From assembly GCF_024679095.1 (NCBI RefSeq), contig NC_066570.1:9576771-9640770 (forward strand): 64,000 nucleotides of DNA, given 5' to 3'. The position numbers and the translations under genes were made by a program. Source of the stretch: Eriocheir sinensis (lineage: Eukaryota; Arthropoda; Malacostraca; Decapoda; Varunidae). The notes beneath the pieces are model-generated. The model ran no database searches. It was not told the origin of the DNA and was given only the letters and a program-made list of their open reading frames with translations. This document shows, in pieces, positions 42,610 through 53,917 of the stretch; the stretch's first letter is position 1, and the number at the start of each line of letters is the position of its first letter.

Positions 42610-44042
42610 TTAACCCGTAAGGTCAACCACGTACATGTACGTGAAACCCGTGGTTACTATCTGTGGTCAATCACGTATAAGTACGTTCTTCCCTTTCTAG
42701 TTTCCTACGCCTTTGAAATTCCCTCTAGCTACACTAATTATGTTCCTTGAAGTGTCTAGCATATATCAGCACAGTTTCCTGCCATTTTGACACATGGGAA
42801 GCCATCACCCCCACCCCCTCCCTCCTGCTTTCTGCCGCCCCGCCTTGGCGCCAACCCGGGCCCGTCACTTGCCTCTGGCTCTGAGTTACGATGGCAGGCA
42901 GGCGTCTCCGCTCTCTAACTTGCGCTGAAATTATTGAGCAATTATCTTTTGAAGAATCTATTGTTGATCAAAACAGTGATATCAGCATTGATGATAATGA
43001 TGCTGATCCTGACTTATGTATTTGATCAGCAAATGGAGGAGGAGGAGGATGAACTTGGGGTAGAATACTTTGGTGTGTTCCCGCCACCTCCACACACTCC
43101 ACCCTCTCCCACTGCTGGGCCGTCACATGCCTCTACCTTATCTGCCCCTTCCACTACATCTAACTGGCTGTATGCACCCAGCGTGAGGAATAAAAGAAGG
43201 GAGTCTAAGCTATTTTCATGTGGTAGGCAACATTCATCTGTTGTCCCAAGTGAAGATGATGATAATGAGTTTGATGACCTTGACTCAAGTAGTACATCCA
43301 CACAGCAGCCAGGCAGTGATGAGACATGCGGCACACAGGCAAACATAACTCGCCCTTTGTTATCCACCCGACACAAAACACCACTTTGCCGGGATAGGGG
43401 AAGGGTATCTGCTGCACCTAACCCAGTTAGGCCTGCTGGCAGATGGGACTGGATAGATGGGACAGATTTTGAGCCACAAGTTAACAATTTTGACGAGTCA
43501 AGCTCAGGAATAAAAGTGCAAGCACTCAGAGCAGATAGCCAGGTGTGTGAATTTTACAATTATTCCTGGGATGAAAACAGTCACACAAAAAGACAACCAA
43601 GAAAACGGAGCAACACTCGCTACTACTGCCATGAGTGTGATATATCTCTATGCATTGAGCCTTGTTTTGAAGAATATCATACCCTGCTGCTATTCTGAGA
43701 AGCTTGGGTAGAGTATGTAAGTATAAAAAAAAAATAAAAAAAAATTGTGAAAGAGTACTCAAATTTTGCATATTGAATAATTTTTGTATGAAAACATGTG
43801 TTTTTCTTTATGAATAAGTATCCATTATACACATGTATTTCGTAGATGAAAAAAATATTGATAAAACGATACAAAAAAAAAAAAAAAAAATGTAGCCTCG
43901 CTCCAAAATCGTACGTCTGGCAGCATCACTGAGTGAGCCAAATTTAAAGCCCCAGCGGGACATTTAAAAATGGCGATTTTGAACTTTAACTCTTTTTTTT
44001 TTTTTTTTTTTTGATACCATTTTGAGATCTCTTACGGGTTAA
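42610..44042 (+). mobile_element. piggyBac-like element keeping transposase ends
   Basis: Left TTAACCCGTAAGGTCAACC, right (opposite strand) TTAACCCGTAAGAGATCTC: 12 identical terminal bases including TTAA. A perfect 16-bp palindrome CACGTACATGTACGTG lies 20 bp inside the left end, with a second GTACGTGA-like partner. It carries a transposase pseudogene (42891-43698) lacking the catalytic core. Confidence 0.8.
42891..43698 (+). pseudogene. piggyBac transposase, N- and C-terminal parts joined
   Basis: The ATG at 42891 begins MAGRRLRSLTCAEIIEQLSF and meets TGA after 45 codons (at 43024). The frame continues one base shifted: an acidic/proline-rich N-terminal region (QQMEEEEDELGVEYFGVFPP), then WDWIDGTDFEPQVNNFDESS at the point where the piggyBac core domain normally begins. 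There the sequence jumps to the C-terminal cysteine-rich domain (RKRSNTRYYCHECDISLCIE, then PCFEEYHT) and stops at 43698. The ~350-400 residues with the three catalytic aspartates are missing. A transposase encoded elsewhere might still mobilise the element. The protein, if made across the frameshift, could bind DNA but not cut it. Confidence 0.8.
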
Positions 44043-45029
44043 GATCTTATTGAGAGCTAACCAATCTTCAGATTTGATAATTGCAGAATTACTGTTCAAC
44101 TTTAAAGACCAACTAAAACTTAACAACAATGAATCTTGGAATTAATTACTTTTGGCTAGGGTGCGTTAACAACTATTTTTTTTGTGATTTTTTTATAAAT
44201 ATTTGTCCAAAAAATGACGCGTTGGAAACAAAGCAATTGCAATAACAAAACCTCATCTTTTTGTGAACCTCATTCATCCATCACTGCAAGGAAAAGCATA
44301 TAGTGGAGCACAGCAAAATACTAGTACAATGAAAAGCTTCCCTCACATGTCTGTCTTTATGAAATTTCAAGCAAAATCATCACCTTTTTGTGCATCTGAG
44401 TTTATTAATTCTGTGGCCAAGACTTTCAGCTACTGAATGGAAGAAATCACATTCAAGTGTATTGGCCAGTGATGTCATTTTATCAGTGCAACAACTACTA
44501 TCTGCTGATGCGCTGTCAACAGTAAGAATTAAGATGTTTTTAAATTGTTTATATAATTTACCTAAGTGTAGGCTAGAATTGTTTTAATTTTTACTCCACA
44601 TCTGAGAAAAATAGCTTACAATAAGAAGTACAGTCCATTAAAAAATCGTTGGACTTCCTGAGTTTATTTTTTATATTATGTTTTTGTGTGAAAAAAAATA
44701 GAATGTTGTACTTTTTTGTTGTCACGTTAAAAAGGAAAAACTTCAGTATGTTCTGTTTTGCTCATGAACTCAAGTCAGCCAAGATAATGTATTTTCTTTG
44801 TTTATTTTTCCCTTCCATTTTGTTGTCCTGTATCAAAATTTAAATCAATGAATTTAAAAAAAAAAAATTCTTCATTTTAATTTGCATTACTGAGGGAGGG
44901 CATAAACATGAGAAGTTCCTACAAGATATCCAAGACTATGAGCCTGAACTTAAAAGAAAAGTCATACAATTACAATAATCAATATTGTTAGCACTAGTGA
45001 CAGTAATAATATTGAAGCATTTTCCACAG
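44043..45029. other. No gene; end of ELAC1 intron 1
   Basis: AT-rich unique-looking sequence with T and A runs, ending at the exon 2 acceptor TTTTCCACAG. No element recognised. Confidence 0.5.
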
Positions 45030-45187
45030 ATACATGAACTTTTACCGGAACCAGAGCAAGTGACTGAGGAGTGCCAAGTGTTTGAGGAGGGCTCCAGAGA
45101 AAGGAATTCCCCCCTCCTCCCCAACCAGCTACCAGGGATCCATATCAGGGCTACCAAAGACTCACAAGGAAATGCATCATGGCTTTT
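45030..45187 (+). CDS. ELAC1: ELAC1-like tRNase Z, coding exon 2
   Basis: 158-bp exon between acceptor TTTTCCACAG and donor GTAAGTGTA. It starts in phase 0 (IHELLPEPEQVTEECQ), matching the V-H-E-L segment that follows F-x-F-H/K in short tRNase Z, and ends SWLL split after the second base. The middle (RERNSPLLPNQLPGIHI) is the variable linker. Phase fits both exon 1 and exon 3, which is the main evidence that this short open stretch is real. It encodes residues 125-177. Confidence 0.88.
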
Positions 45188-45635
45188 GTAAGTGTAATGA
45201 TTGCATTTCACATATGCATTGGTGTCTCATCAAATGACATTAAAAATAGTTCCCTTAATTTTTCTGCAATATTAAGAAAGAAAGTTGTGAATTATTGGTT
45301 CCCCATTCCCAAAATCAGATACATTATTAGGCTTGCCAGAGTGACTTAGGAACCTGTAGTGTTAGAGGTATCTGTGGTTTTGTTACAACTGAATTCTATT
45401 GAACTGAAAACATTGCTTTCTTTGCTACATGCAAGGTGCACCTCAAACCATGTAAAGTTTGGAGATAAGCCAAACAATGATTCTATTTAATGAGACGTAC
45501 TTTAAATTTTAATGGTTGCGACCGACCACAAAACTACAAAACTGAGGATACGCATCAGGTTAAAAAAATTATCAAGATGTTTCATCAAGGTTTCCATCTT
45601 GAGAAACTGAGGGACCAGGCATGAGCTCGGGTATG

Positions 45636-46240
45636 CAGTGGCAATCTCAAATCTGTTCGAAGTGCTTGGTAATTTGGTGGACCCTTGAGAGTTGTGGGAT
45701 ACCTTTAAGCGTGAAACTTGCAATGCTGTCGAGGAGTGCATTGGAGAGCGCCCAAAGTCTAGGAGTAGCATTGTATCGAGGGAGACACTGGAGAATATAG
45801 AATATATTCATTCTGCCAAGCTGCCAGGCAACTCGGACCGATACCAGACTCGCAAAGGTCTAGAACCCTTCTTGTACGTCAGAGGTCCTGCTGAGGAAGT
45901 CGAGGTTTGTCTAAATACAAACGACCTTAGACCGGAGTGCTGAGTCCTTTGGAACTGATCATAGACTTGTTGCAACACTCAAGCTTCATGTCAGGCTAAG
46001 AAGAATCTCAAGATGCAACAACACTGTGTTCCGTCTCGAGAGGCTGAAAGACCTGCCGGCATGTACTCATGAATATGCTGTGACAGTTTCAAATCGGTCC
46101 AATGTGCTCAGTACCGTTGAGGACCCTGTAGGACTGTGGAGTACCTTCAAACGTAAAACTCTATGGGCTGCCAGGGAATGCATTGGAAAGCGCCTGAGAT
46201 CTAGGAGTCGATTTGCTTCGGTGGAGACGCTGGGGAATAT
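45636..46240 (+). pseudogene. Two head-to-tail LINE ORF2 fragments (endonuclease-RT linker)
   Basis: Copy 1 (45636-45943): AISNLFEVLGNLVDP, then ELWDTFKRETCNAVEECIGE and AEEVEVCLNTNDLRPEC. Copy 2 (45955-46240): TDHRLVATLKLHVRLRRISR, then YAVTVSNRSNVLSTVEDPVG and LWSTFKRKTLWAARECIGKR. Both are the same ORF2 region upstream of the reverse transcriptase, as found in arthropod LINEs. Stops and frameshifts interrupt them. Copy 2 ends at a TTAACCCG terminus. Confidence 0.7.
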
Positions 46241-46300
46241 TAACCCGTAAACTGCGGTACGCCTCTGAGGCGGCTTCTCCGGGAACATGCTGTACACCTC
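46241..46300 (+). mobile_element. Isolated TTAACCCG terminus
   Basis: TTAACCCGTAAACTGCGGTA follows the LINE fragment, with a hairpin GCCTCTGAGGC just inside. No right end was found. Confidence 0.35.
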
Positions 46301-46800
46301 TTGGAAGCGCAATTTTTATATTGCTTCTATAAAACTGCTGAGCCTTGTACACCCTTGAATCTTTTTTTCCTAGTTAGCATAGAGTCTCTTGTTTCATTTT
46401 TCATCTTAGTCATGCATATCTTGTCATTACTTTGTCGTCTGTCAAGAGTGATAAAGATATTTGTATGGGAAGCCTATAGAGTCACTGAATTCAGTCTACT
46501 CACTCTCTTCTCTGTTACATTGTCAATATAGATATACACACAATGACATCAAAGTTCATGCATAAAAAGAAGCAGAAGATGAGAAAAAATGACAATTTGT
46601 TAGGAATTCAGAAGGAAGGCATTCTGTACGTTGGTAACACTGACTCTCACACACAATGAGTCACACGCGCCTTTCAACCCGAACCCAGCTACCCGTAACA
46701 TGTGGTCTCTCACAGCCAGTTATGTGAGACAGTGCACTGCATCCCTTGCTAATGACATGAATGATGAATGGCCCCCTCCCCGGCAACATGGAAAAAGAAA

Positions 46801-47510
46801 GTCTTCTCCTTGATACGGATCAATTACGTAGGCTAAGCATAAAAAAGAAAGTATATTTCTTTGATAAGGATCAGTGTCGTAGGCTAATCATGAAAGAGGA
46901 AATCTTTTCTTTGATATGGTCAAATTCCGTAGGCTAAGCATGATAGAGGAAACCCCTTTCATTGATATGGATCAACTACGTAGGCCAAGCATGAACAAAG
47001 AAAGCATACTTTTTATATGGATCAATGTCGTAGGCTAAGCATGAAAGAGGAAAGGAAAGGAAAGAAATGAAAGCTGCCTTGTATTGGCAAACCACTCTCC
47101 TGCAGACTCCTTACGTTCTTATATGTTCATATGTAGTGCGGCGACGGCCTGATGAGTGAGCCTCCCATAACCCATTCAGCGAATGGGGTACCTCTTTGGC
47201 CGACTCGGTAAGGAGTGGCTCTCCTGTCACGCTGGTCACAGGTTCAATCCCGGGCAGCTGGGGAACACCCTTTCCTTGTTGTGATTAATTTTTCGTGTGT
47301 TTTGATACACGCAGAGGACGTGTGGGACAGAGAGAGTAATAGAAAAAGAGAATAGAAAATCTCTTCATTAAACGTATATGGATCAGTTACGTAGGCTAAT
47401 CATGAAAGAAGAAATATTTACCTTTGACATGGATCAATTTCGTAGGGTAAGCATGAGAGCCATTTTCTTTGATATGGATCAATTACGTAGGCTAAGTATG
47501 AGAAGCGATG
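46801..47510. repeat. 51-bp minisatellite interrupted by LINE/SINE sequence
   Basis: About five units (46801-47050) and three more (47376-47510) share GATATGGATCAATTACGTAG and GCTAAGCATGAAAGAGG. The interruption 47060-47375 begins with a LINE 3' end (AAAGCTGCCTTGTATTGG ... TTCTTATATGTTC) and a tRNA-like SINE, so the retroelements entered an existing array. Confidence 0.8.
47185..47345 (+). mobile_element. tRNA-derived SINE
   Basis: Box A-like TGGCCGACTCGGTAAGGAG and box B GGTTCAATCCCGG about 30 bp apart, followed by GGGGAACACCC and a non-tRNA body. It differs from family S. A functional tRNA is unlikely since acceptor and anticodon stems do not close. Confidence 0.6.
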
Positions 47511-47625
47511 CTGTTTTATTTCCAATGAATGAGAATAAAGTAATGTAATAAAAAAAAACAGTCTCACAGGCCGGGAAGCCCTGTGGCAGTTCAGAATACC
47601 TTGTGCAAGCTCGATATATATATGT

Positions 47626-47629
<4 letters not shown>

Positions 47630-47694
<65 letters not shown>
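47630..47694. repeat. (AT)n microsatellite
   Basis: AT run. Confidence 0.98.
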
Positions 47695-47702
<8 letters not shown>

Positions 47703-47789
47703 TACAGGTAACTTTCGATTTATGCGAGTATTGTGTCCTTGAAGAGGTCGTGTTAATAAAAAACAATGTAAATCAAACAAGAGGTAGGT

Positions 47790-47822
47790 TTGTATCAAAA
47801 AAAAAATATTCACATCATTCAG

Positions 47823-47886
<64 letters not shown>

Positions 47887-48104
47887 CCATATCGCGAAGA
47901 TATCCACTCAGGCACTCAGTCTCAGCCTCACTCGTGTGAGGAAGAAATGAGGGACACCATGAGTGACTGGCTAGTATTGGTACCGGTACCGAGCAGTCTG
48001 GTACTGGTACCGTACTGTATAGCTGGTACTGTTAGTACCGGTACTTGCCCACCCCAATTGTTGAGTAGCATGACAGCGTGGGTACTGTATTGTTGTTCAA
48101 GTGG

Positions 48105-48158
<54 letters not shown>

Positions 48159-48370
48159 CCATATCGCCGAGATATCCACTCAGTCTCAGCCTCATTCGTG
48201 TGAGGAAGAAATGAGGGACACTATGAGCGACTGGCTAGTATTGGTACCGGTACCGTACCGTATAGCTGGTACCATTAGTACCGGTACCTGTCCACCCCTA
48301 TTGTTGAGTAGCGTGGCAGCATGGGTACTGTATTGTTGTTCAAGTGGCGCGCGGAAAGAACTGAGCTCAG
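47790..48370 (+). repeat. Tandem pair of GGTACC-rich hAT-like ends with (GA)n
   Basis: Two adjacent copies (about 47800-48110 and 48111-48350), each with (GA)n, CGAGATATCCACTCA, GTGAGGAAGAAATGAGGGAC, GGTACC palindromes, a TGCCCACCCC-type end and the trailing ATTGTTGAGTAGC ... GTACTGTATTGTTGTTCAAG. The trailing segment shows that flank plus element were duplicated together. Confidence 0.75.
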
Positions 48371-48666
48371 CTGTGTGGCTGCGGCGCTGTGTGAGTCCAG
48401 TTGCGTGAGACATCTGGTGGCCAATCCATAAAATATCGCTTATAAGTGAAAAAAAGTGTAAATTAAACATTTCTTTGGATTTTGGACCCTGCGTTATTTA
48501 AAAAACGCGTAAACCAAACTCGTGTAAATCGAGAGTTACCTGTACAGTATACCTCGCTGCTACAGTAATACACTACTGGTACACAACACTCTCACTTTGC
48601 ACCTTGCTCCTGACCGCAGCTCGCAGCTCTGAATGACTAGAATCGTGAGTCACTTTTTCCCTTCCC

Positions 48667-48790
48667 ACCAGGGTTGCCAGGTTTGGCATAATTATGCCAA
48701 TTTGGTATATTCCAGGCCTGGTTGGCGTACTGGAAATTTAGTTTTATGCCTAAACTCATTTGGCATAATTTTTGGTATATTCAGGGGTGT
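48667..48790. mobile_element. hAT-like terminus, unpaired
   Basis: CAGGGTTGCCAGGTTTGGCA followed by the palindrome TTGGCATAATTATGCCAA and further TTTGGCATAATTTTTGG repeats: hAT-type end and subterminal repeats. No second end found. Confidence 0.4.
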
Positions 48791-49985
48791 TTTTAATATT
48801 ATTTCATTTATATTCATAATAAGGTGCTGGAAGTTAAAGACGTTGACCAGATTCTATAATATATCTAGTGAATAAAACATCAGAAAAAAGCAATATACAC
48901 ATCAGATGAGGGTACCGTTCCTCTTGGTACTGTTTGAGGACCTAAAGTTCCTGATCACCGCAGAACGCGTATTGTTCGTGTTCGGTTACTAGTCTGCGGG
49001 TCTGTGCGGGAAAGGAGAAAGTGACCTCCGCTGCCCAGCAATGCCCAGGATTGTACGCTACTTTACGAGGACTTACGCTATCCCAGCTGTGTTATTGTGT
49101 CTTACAAGTGGACTTAAGTATCAGAGTGTGCTAGGATCCGTTCCTGACCTGCAGTAAAGGCTGTGAGCCACAAAAACTTTGAAGTATTTGTGGCGTGTTC
49201 CTCGGAGGCATCGACGAATATGGCGGAAACGCTGCAGCATCACATTTTTATGCGCTTATAAAGACCCTGAGAAGCCATTTTAACGTGATTTTAGGAGTAA
49301 ATAAAGACGTTCGTATCGTATTCTCCCTTCACAGTGTGGCATCAAAGAAAGGAAGCCAGAAATCTTTAAAATGTGCTGATAGGCGTCGGTTTCTGAGTCA
49401 ATGAACTCCTCTGCATCCTTGTAATCTACTGCTGCACACATTAGTTACAGGGGCGTCGGTGATGTGATGGTGTGGAATGTGGAGGGAGTGGACAGTGCTT
49501 GATTGGAAACAAGTTGTGAAAGACCAAATTTGTGTTTTAACTAAGCTAGAGTGAGGGAGACCGCTGTGAGGGATGCGCAAGTTTGGTGCGAAAACGGGTC
49601 CTATGTAAGGGGTCTTGGCTTGTAACTCCCAAGAAAAGGCTAAGATAATACACATTTGAAAGATGTGCAAGTCTTAAGTCTTGAAATAATGCAACATGTG
49701 CGTGTGTCTACCATTCCAGTGCTTGAACAGTGCTATACAGCGAAGGTGATGTGAGGGTGAGTGGGAGGATAAGATGACGCGCTAAATCCTTCTCGTGTCA
49801 CCTCATAACGCCGAAAATATATAGATACGCATATGCTGAACTACCATGTAATTTAAATTGATACATACTGTATACTAAACATACTTAATTACAGAAACAG
49901 AGCAAATAATGTATAGAAAAGTGAGTATGATTGTGTTTTAATCTTTATCTTGAACTATGAAAAATATTAGAAATTTTATTGATTA
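48791..49985. other. No gene recognised
   Basis: Mixed-composition sequence without convincing exon, RNA gene or repeat boundary. The longest plus frame (49195-49404) has no recognisable motif. Confidence 0.45.
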
Positions 49986-49987
49986 TA

Positions 49988-50928
49988 CAGTAAAACCCCG
50001 ATTATCCGAAAGCGGATTATCCGAAAAACCGGATTATCCGAAATTGATCTGGATAATGCAATTAAATTTTTTTTTTCTATACTAAAACGTTATAAAACAT
50101 CAAAAATTAATAAAAGTAACTACATATGTACTATATTAACACATTTAAAATTGATAAGAACAGTTAAAATGAATATGCTTTCTAATACGTATTGCCGAAA
50201 TAGCTTGTAACGAATAGATCAATGTATTAGACAAAAACATTAAACAAACTCTCAACAACACCACGTCCGCACCTTCGCCCAGCAAGGACGTAGGTGCGAA
50301 CGAACAAACTACTGCACTACTCTCACACCGTACTCTCAAGACAACGACACAAACACAACTCCCCACTCCACTCCAAGCCACATTCCCCTTCCAACATACG
50401 AGTTGCGCGATAATAAGAGTCATCATACTGTTTCTCCACCTGCACGATGCATCAAGGTCACACTTGCAAGCTTGCACAACCATTCACAATCGCACTCTGC
50501 AACATTCACAATTCAGATCTGCAACGCTCACAAGTATCAACATACACTGGTCCAGACAAGGAGACACACAGACAAACATACAATAAAACATTTACATCAC
50601 ATGTTTCAAGCGTACTACTTTGTTTAGCGTGGCGTGTTTGTTTGGTTTCATTGTTTACATCGTCAGTCGGCGGCAGTCGCGTCACACACTTCACACTGGG
50701 CAGTCGCATCGCGTTCTACCTGTGCTTCGACCTCACTTCTTTCTACATCACCATGCCGAAAGAAACTGGGAAAAGGAAGAAAGTCGTCCTTACCATACAG
50801 CAGAACACAATGCCGACGATCAAACTGGCGGCGATCAAAATGGCGGCCATAAATCCGGATTATCCGAAAAATCGGCTTATCCGAAAGAGGCTTCCCCCCT
50901 TCCATTTCGGATAATCGGGGTTTTACTG
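49988..50928 (+). mobile_element. Tigger-type nonautonomous element
   Basis: Perfect terminal inverted repeats CAGTAAAACCCCGATTATCC continuing GAA (23 bp), flanked by TA on both sides (49986-49987 and 50929-50930). Subterminal repeats GGATTATCCGAAA occur three times at the left and twice at the right. It keeps the start of a Tigger transposase (50753) and is otherwise internally deleted. Confidence 0.88.
50753..50914 (+). pseudogene. Tigger transposase start fused to element end
   Basis: ATG followed by PKETGKRKKVVLTIQQ, the conserved beginning of jerky/Tigger transposases. After codon 17 the frame runs into the right subterminal repeats and stops at 50914 (54 codons). The helix-turn-helix and catalytic domains have been deleted. 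It marks this element as a direct internal-deletion derivative. Confidence 0.75.
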
Positions 50929-51317
50929 TATTCTATTCAAACAGGCACAGAGATATTATTATAATGCAGTGATCAAACCATTAACTATCAAGACTCAAGT
51001 TATTAGAAACAAAGTTGAAACTGTTGGTGATTAACCTAGTCTTGAACTATTCATCAATATGACAGGCAGAAAACCAGACTATATTTTTAATTTAAAAAAA
51101 AAAAAAGGTTGTTAAAGGCAGAAAAGGCTGCCGAGCAATTTGTAAAAATTGCCGTAAAGCAATGGAAGGACAAATAGTACAAATGAAGAGTCATTACAGC
51201 AAGTTGTTTTCAGTTACTTTGAAGTTACAGCATTTGAATAGAGATTTGAGTTTGCCAACTGACGTTTTCATCCTGGTGTTAGTAAAATGACTGTGCATAA
51301 TAAAGATTTTAAAACCA

Positions 51318-51745
51318 CATAATTAAAACCACAATACCTGATGAAACTAAGAAGGATTCACAAAAAACACTGGTTTTATTGATGGGTTTTTGGTTTAAAC
51401 CAGGGGTGTCAAACTCATGGCCCGCAGGATAGTCATAAATGGCCCGCGGTATCACGGTAACTTCAATCTTGTCAATGTATTTTCTGCCCTTGTTAGCCCC
51501 CATGACGGCACTTCAGAGTATGAATTGGCCCTCGAAGGGTTTTGAGTTTGACACCCCTGGTTTAAACTGCTAACCCTGCTGTACATAATTAAAATCTTAC
51601 ATATAGTTAAAACCACAATACTGATGAAACTAACAAAGATACACACAAAAGAAAAAAAAAAAATGTTTTTATCAGTTGGTTTAAATCATTTTTTTTGTTT
51701 AAACCATGGTTTAAACCATTTGGTTTAAACCACCAACCCTGCTCA
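51318..51745. repeat. Tandem pair around GTTTAAAC, split by a hAT MITE
   Basis: The left copy (51318-51583 without the insert) and right copy (51605-51745) share AATTAAAACCACAATA, CTGATGAAACTAA, GGTTTAAAC and AACCCTGCT. The right copy holds three GGTTTAAACCA palindromes. The left copy received the MITE at 51401. Confidence 0.65.
51401..51559. mobile_element. 159-bp hAT MITE with exact 8-bp duplication
   Basis: Ends CAGGGGTGTCAAACTCATGG and, on the opposite strand, CAGGGGTGTCAAACTCAAAA (17 identical). Flanked by GTTTAAAC at 51393-51400 and 51560-51567. The termini match the hAT-Charlie type. No coding. Confidence 0.9.
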
Positions 51746-51759
51746 GCAGACAGCTTTCT

Positions 51760-52260
51760 CTGGTTGTGTTGCAGATGGGGACTGCTGATCCACCAGTAGA
51801 TGAAGCTCCACCCTTTCTTGCGGAATTGTGAGAGGCTGTGAGGAAGTTGAAGGGTGGAGAGGTAGTTGGGATCTGCAATATCAGCACAGAGATGATGAAA
51901 GTTGGGGATGAAGCCGTGATCCGTTTGTTGCATGCGGTGCTGTCTGCCATGTAGCAGTTCGGTGCCATTCCTTTGACTGGAAAAGGGGGTTGGTTGTCCC
52001 TATCTGGAAAGGGAAAGGGGACCGATAGGACTGCAACAATTACCGTGGTATTACATTGCTCAGTGTTCCGGGCAAGGTATTTGCTCATCTGCTGCTAATG
52101 CAAGTTTGATCTCAACTGTTAAAGTTTCAGAGACCTGAGCAATCCTGGTTCACGCCCAGCAAGTCAACAATTAACCGTATCCTATCACTTTGCCGACGTG
52201 AGTTTTGGCAGGGGATACTTTGCAGTCTATGTCGATCCCACCTGTATATGGATATTATCT
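51760..52260 (+). pseudogene. LINE reverse transcriptase N-terminal remnant
   Basis: Reading with frameshifts: VVPIWKGKGDR, then NNYRGITLLSVPGKVFAHLL, then RPEQSWFTPSKSTINRILSL and CRREFWQGIL. W-K-G-K-G-D-x-x-x-x-x-N-Y-R-G-I-T-L-L-S-V-x-G-K and R-P-E-Q-x-G-F-T-P-x-K-S-T are hallmark RT motifs. Stops are present. Confidence 0.8.
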
Positions 52261-52264
52261 AGGA

Positions 52265-53040
52265 GGGGGTAAAAAGCTGGTGGAGACAATACGGAATGCC
52301 TAACCTTGAGGAAGCTGATTTATTAGGAGATGAATTCTGAAGTTTCCAGTTGAGATTTTGAGTTAAGAATAGACCAAATATATTTGCATGTAGTGTTGAA
52401 GGGGACAGCTGAATGTTATCAAGGAAGTGGGGATAGATGTCAGGAAGATTGTGCTGAGTTGTGCCAGGTTGAAAAATTGAGTTTTCGAGGCATTGAAAGT
52501 CTTTCCACATTCCAAAATGATAGTAAGATTGACGTTCTGTTGTGTCCTGCCTCGAGGAGTAATTCCTGTTGAGAGGGCCTTTCATTAAAAAGTGTTGAGT
52601 AATGCAGAGTAAAGTTATCCCAATAAGGATGAATAGAGCAGTTTGTCTTAAGGAAATATAAATGGACAATAGAAAAAAAGTAGGATAGAGAACAGGCCCT
52701 GCAGATAAGTTTAAGGGTAGAATAGTGACCTTCTTGCACAGCAGATAGATTGGCCTGAAAGGAAACTAAAGATAAAAGTACAGATAGTGTGATACAATCC
52801 ATAGGAGGGTAGTTTAGAAAGCAATGACATTTGCCAGACTTAGTCAAAAGCTTTTGAGATATTTAAGGCAACAGCAAAAGTTTCACCAAAATGTCAAAGA
52901 GATGATCAGGAGGCAGTTATGAAAGCAAAATAACAAGTAGAACGCTCGTAGCAGACTCCATGCAGATGCTGGTTAATGCTTGCATAAGGGATTCCTGGCG
53001 AGACCCACCGTAGTTCTGAACTACACTATGTTAAATTTTC
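52265..53040. other. No gene recognised
   Basis: AT-rich sequence without motif. Minus-strand frames up to 136 codons have no recognisable domain. Confidence 0.4.
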
Positions 53041-53044
53041 TGAG

Positions 53045-53290
53045 ATCTCATTGTCTTTGCCACACGCAAGAACTGTTTATGCCTCCAAAGACCTGTAACT
53101 CGGTCTTCGTCCAGGAGACCTGAAATCCCAAGTGCTTCGCCTTCTCGTACAGTGCCTCAAACGCCATCATCAGACCTCCAGCGACTCCGCAAGGGTTACT
53201 GCATTATCAGGAAAAACTAGATCAGTGACCCAGATATTGCCAGTAGATGCTCCACAATGACCCTGGTCCGTAACTCTGCCTAGTACCCGG
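53045..53290 (-). pseudogene. LINE reverse transcriptase catalytic-region remnant
   Basis: The minus strand reads GRVTDQGHCGASTGNIWVTD, then LVFPDNAVTLAESLEV, then after a one-base loss LMMAFEALYEKAKHLGFQVS and WTKTELQVFGG. The catalytic F-A-D-D has become F-P-D-N. It probably belongs to the same LINE family as 51760 but on the opposite strand. Confidence 0.75.
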
Positions 53291-53470
53291 TCCCAAAATG
53301 TCTACCCAGCAAATTTCATTTAGCTCATGCTATTTTTCATTCACATGCATTAAATGAACGTAGCTAATAATCTTCCTTTAAACCTTCTCATAGCTGTTTC
53401 TTTCTATACCCATTCGTAGAAACAGCATGGCTTCCAGAACCAAGTAATCAGCTATTTTGCTATAACGTAC

Positions 53471-53683
53471 CTATAGTCCAACCAAATTGTCGAGTCCGTT
53501 TGGGCGGAGGCTCCTCTGCTCTGCCACACAGTCCCAACACATATCTCTTCCTCTCATATGTAAAGTAAAGGTAACTCATGATAGGAAAAAATAGGTGTTG
53601 GGACCGTGTGGCAGGGCAGAGGGGAGAAATGGACCTGCGGGAGCCAACGCCCAAACGGACTCGACAGTTTGGTTGGACTATAG
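53471..53683. mobile_element. Foldback MITE with CTATAGTCC ends
   Basis: 213 bp; arms CTATAGTCCAACCAAATTGT and, on the opposite strand, CTATAGTCCAACCAAACTGT, continuing CGAGTCCGTTTGGGCG and CCACACRGTCCCAACAC over ~90 bases. If TA is the target duplication it is Tc1/mariner-like. It lies 235 bp upstream of ELAC1 exon 3. Confidence 0.8.
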
Positions 53684-53917
53684 TCATATTTTTTGTTCCA
53701 CTCATGTCAAACTGATTCCTTAAAAAGTACATATTTATAAATTTCTCCATATTTTAAAGATTTGGTACTATAGACATTTCTTTTTTTCCTTACATACATA
53801 ATATTATGTCCTTGAAACTGGTACATTTGGTACATTGGTACATTCATAAGTCTGATACATTTTAATTTTGTTTATGGAGATTTGCAAGAGTTTTTATTGT
53901 AATTATAATTGTTCTAG

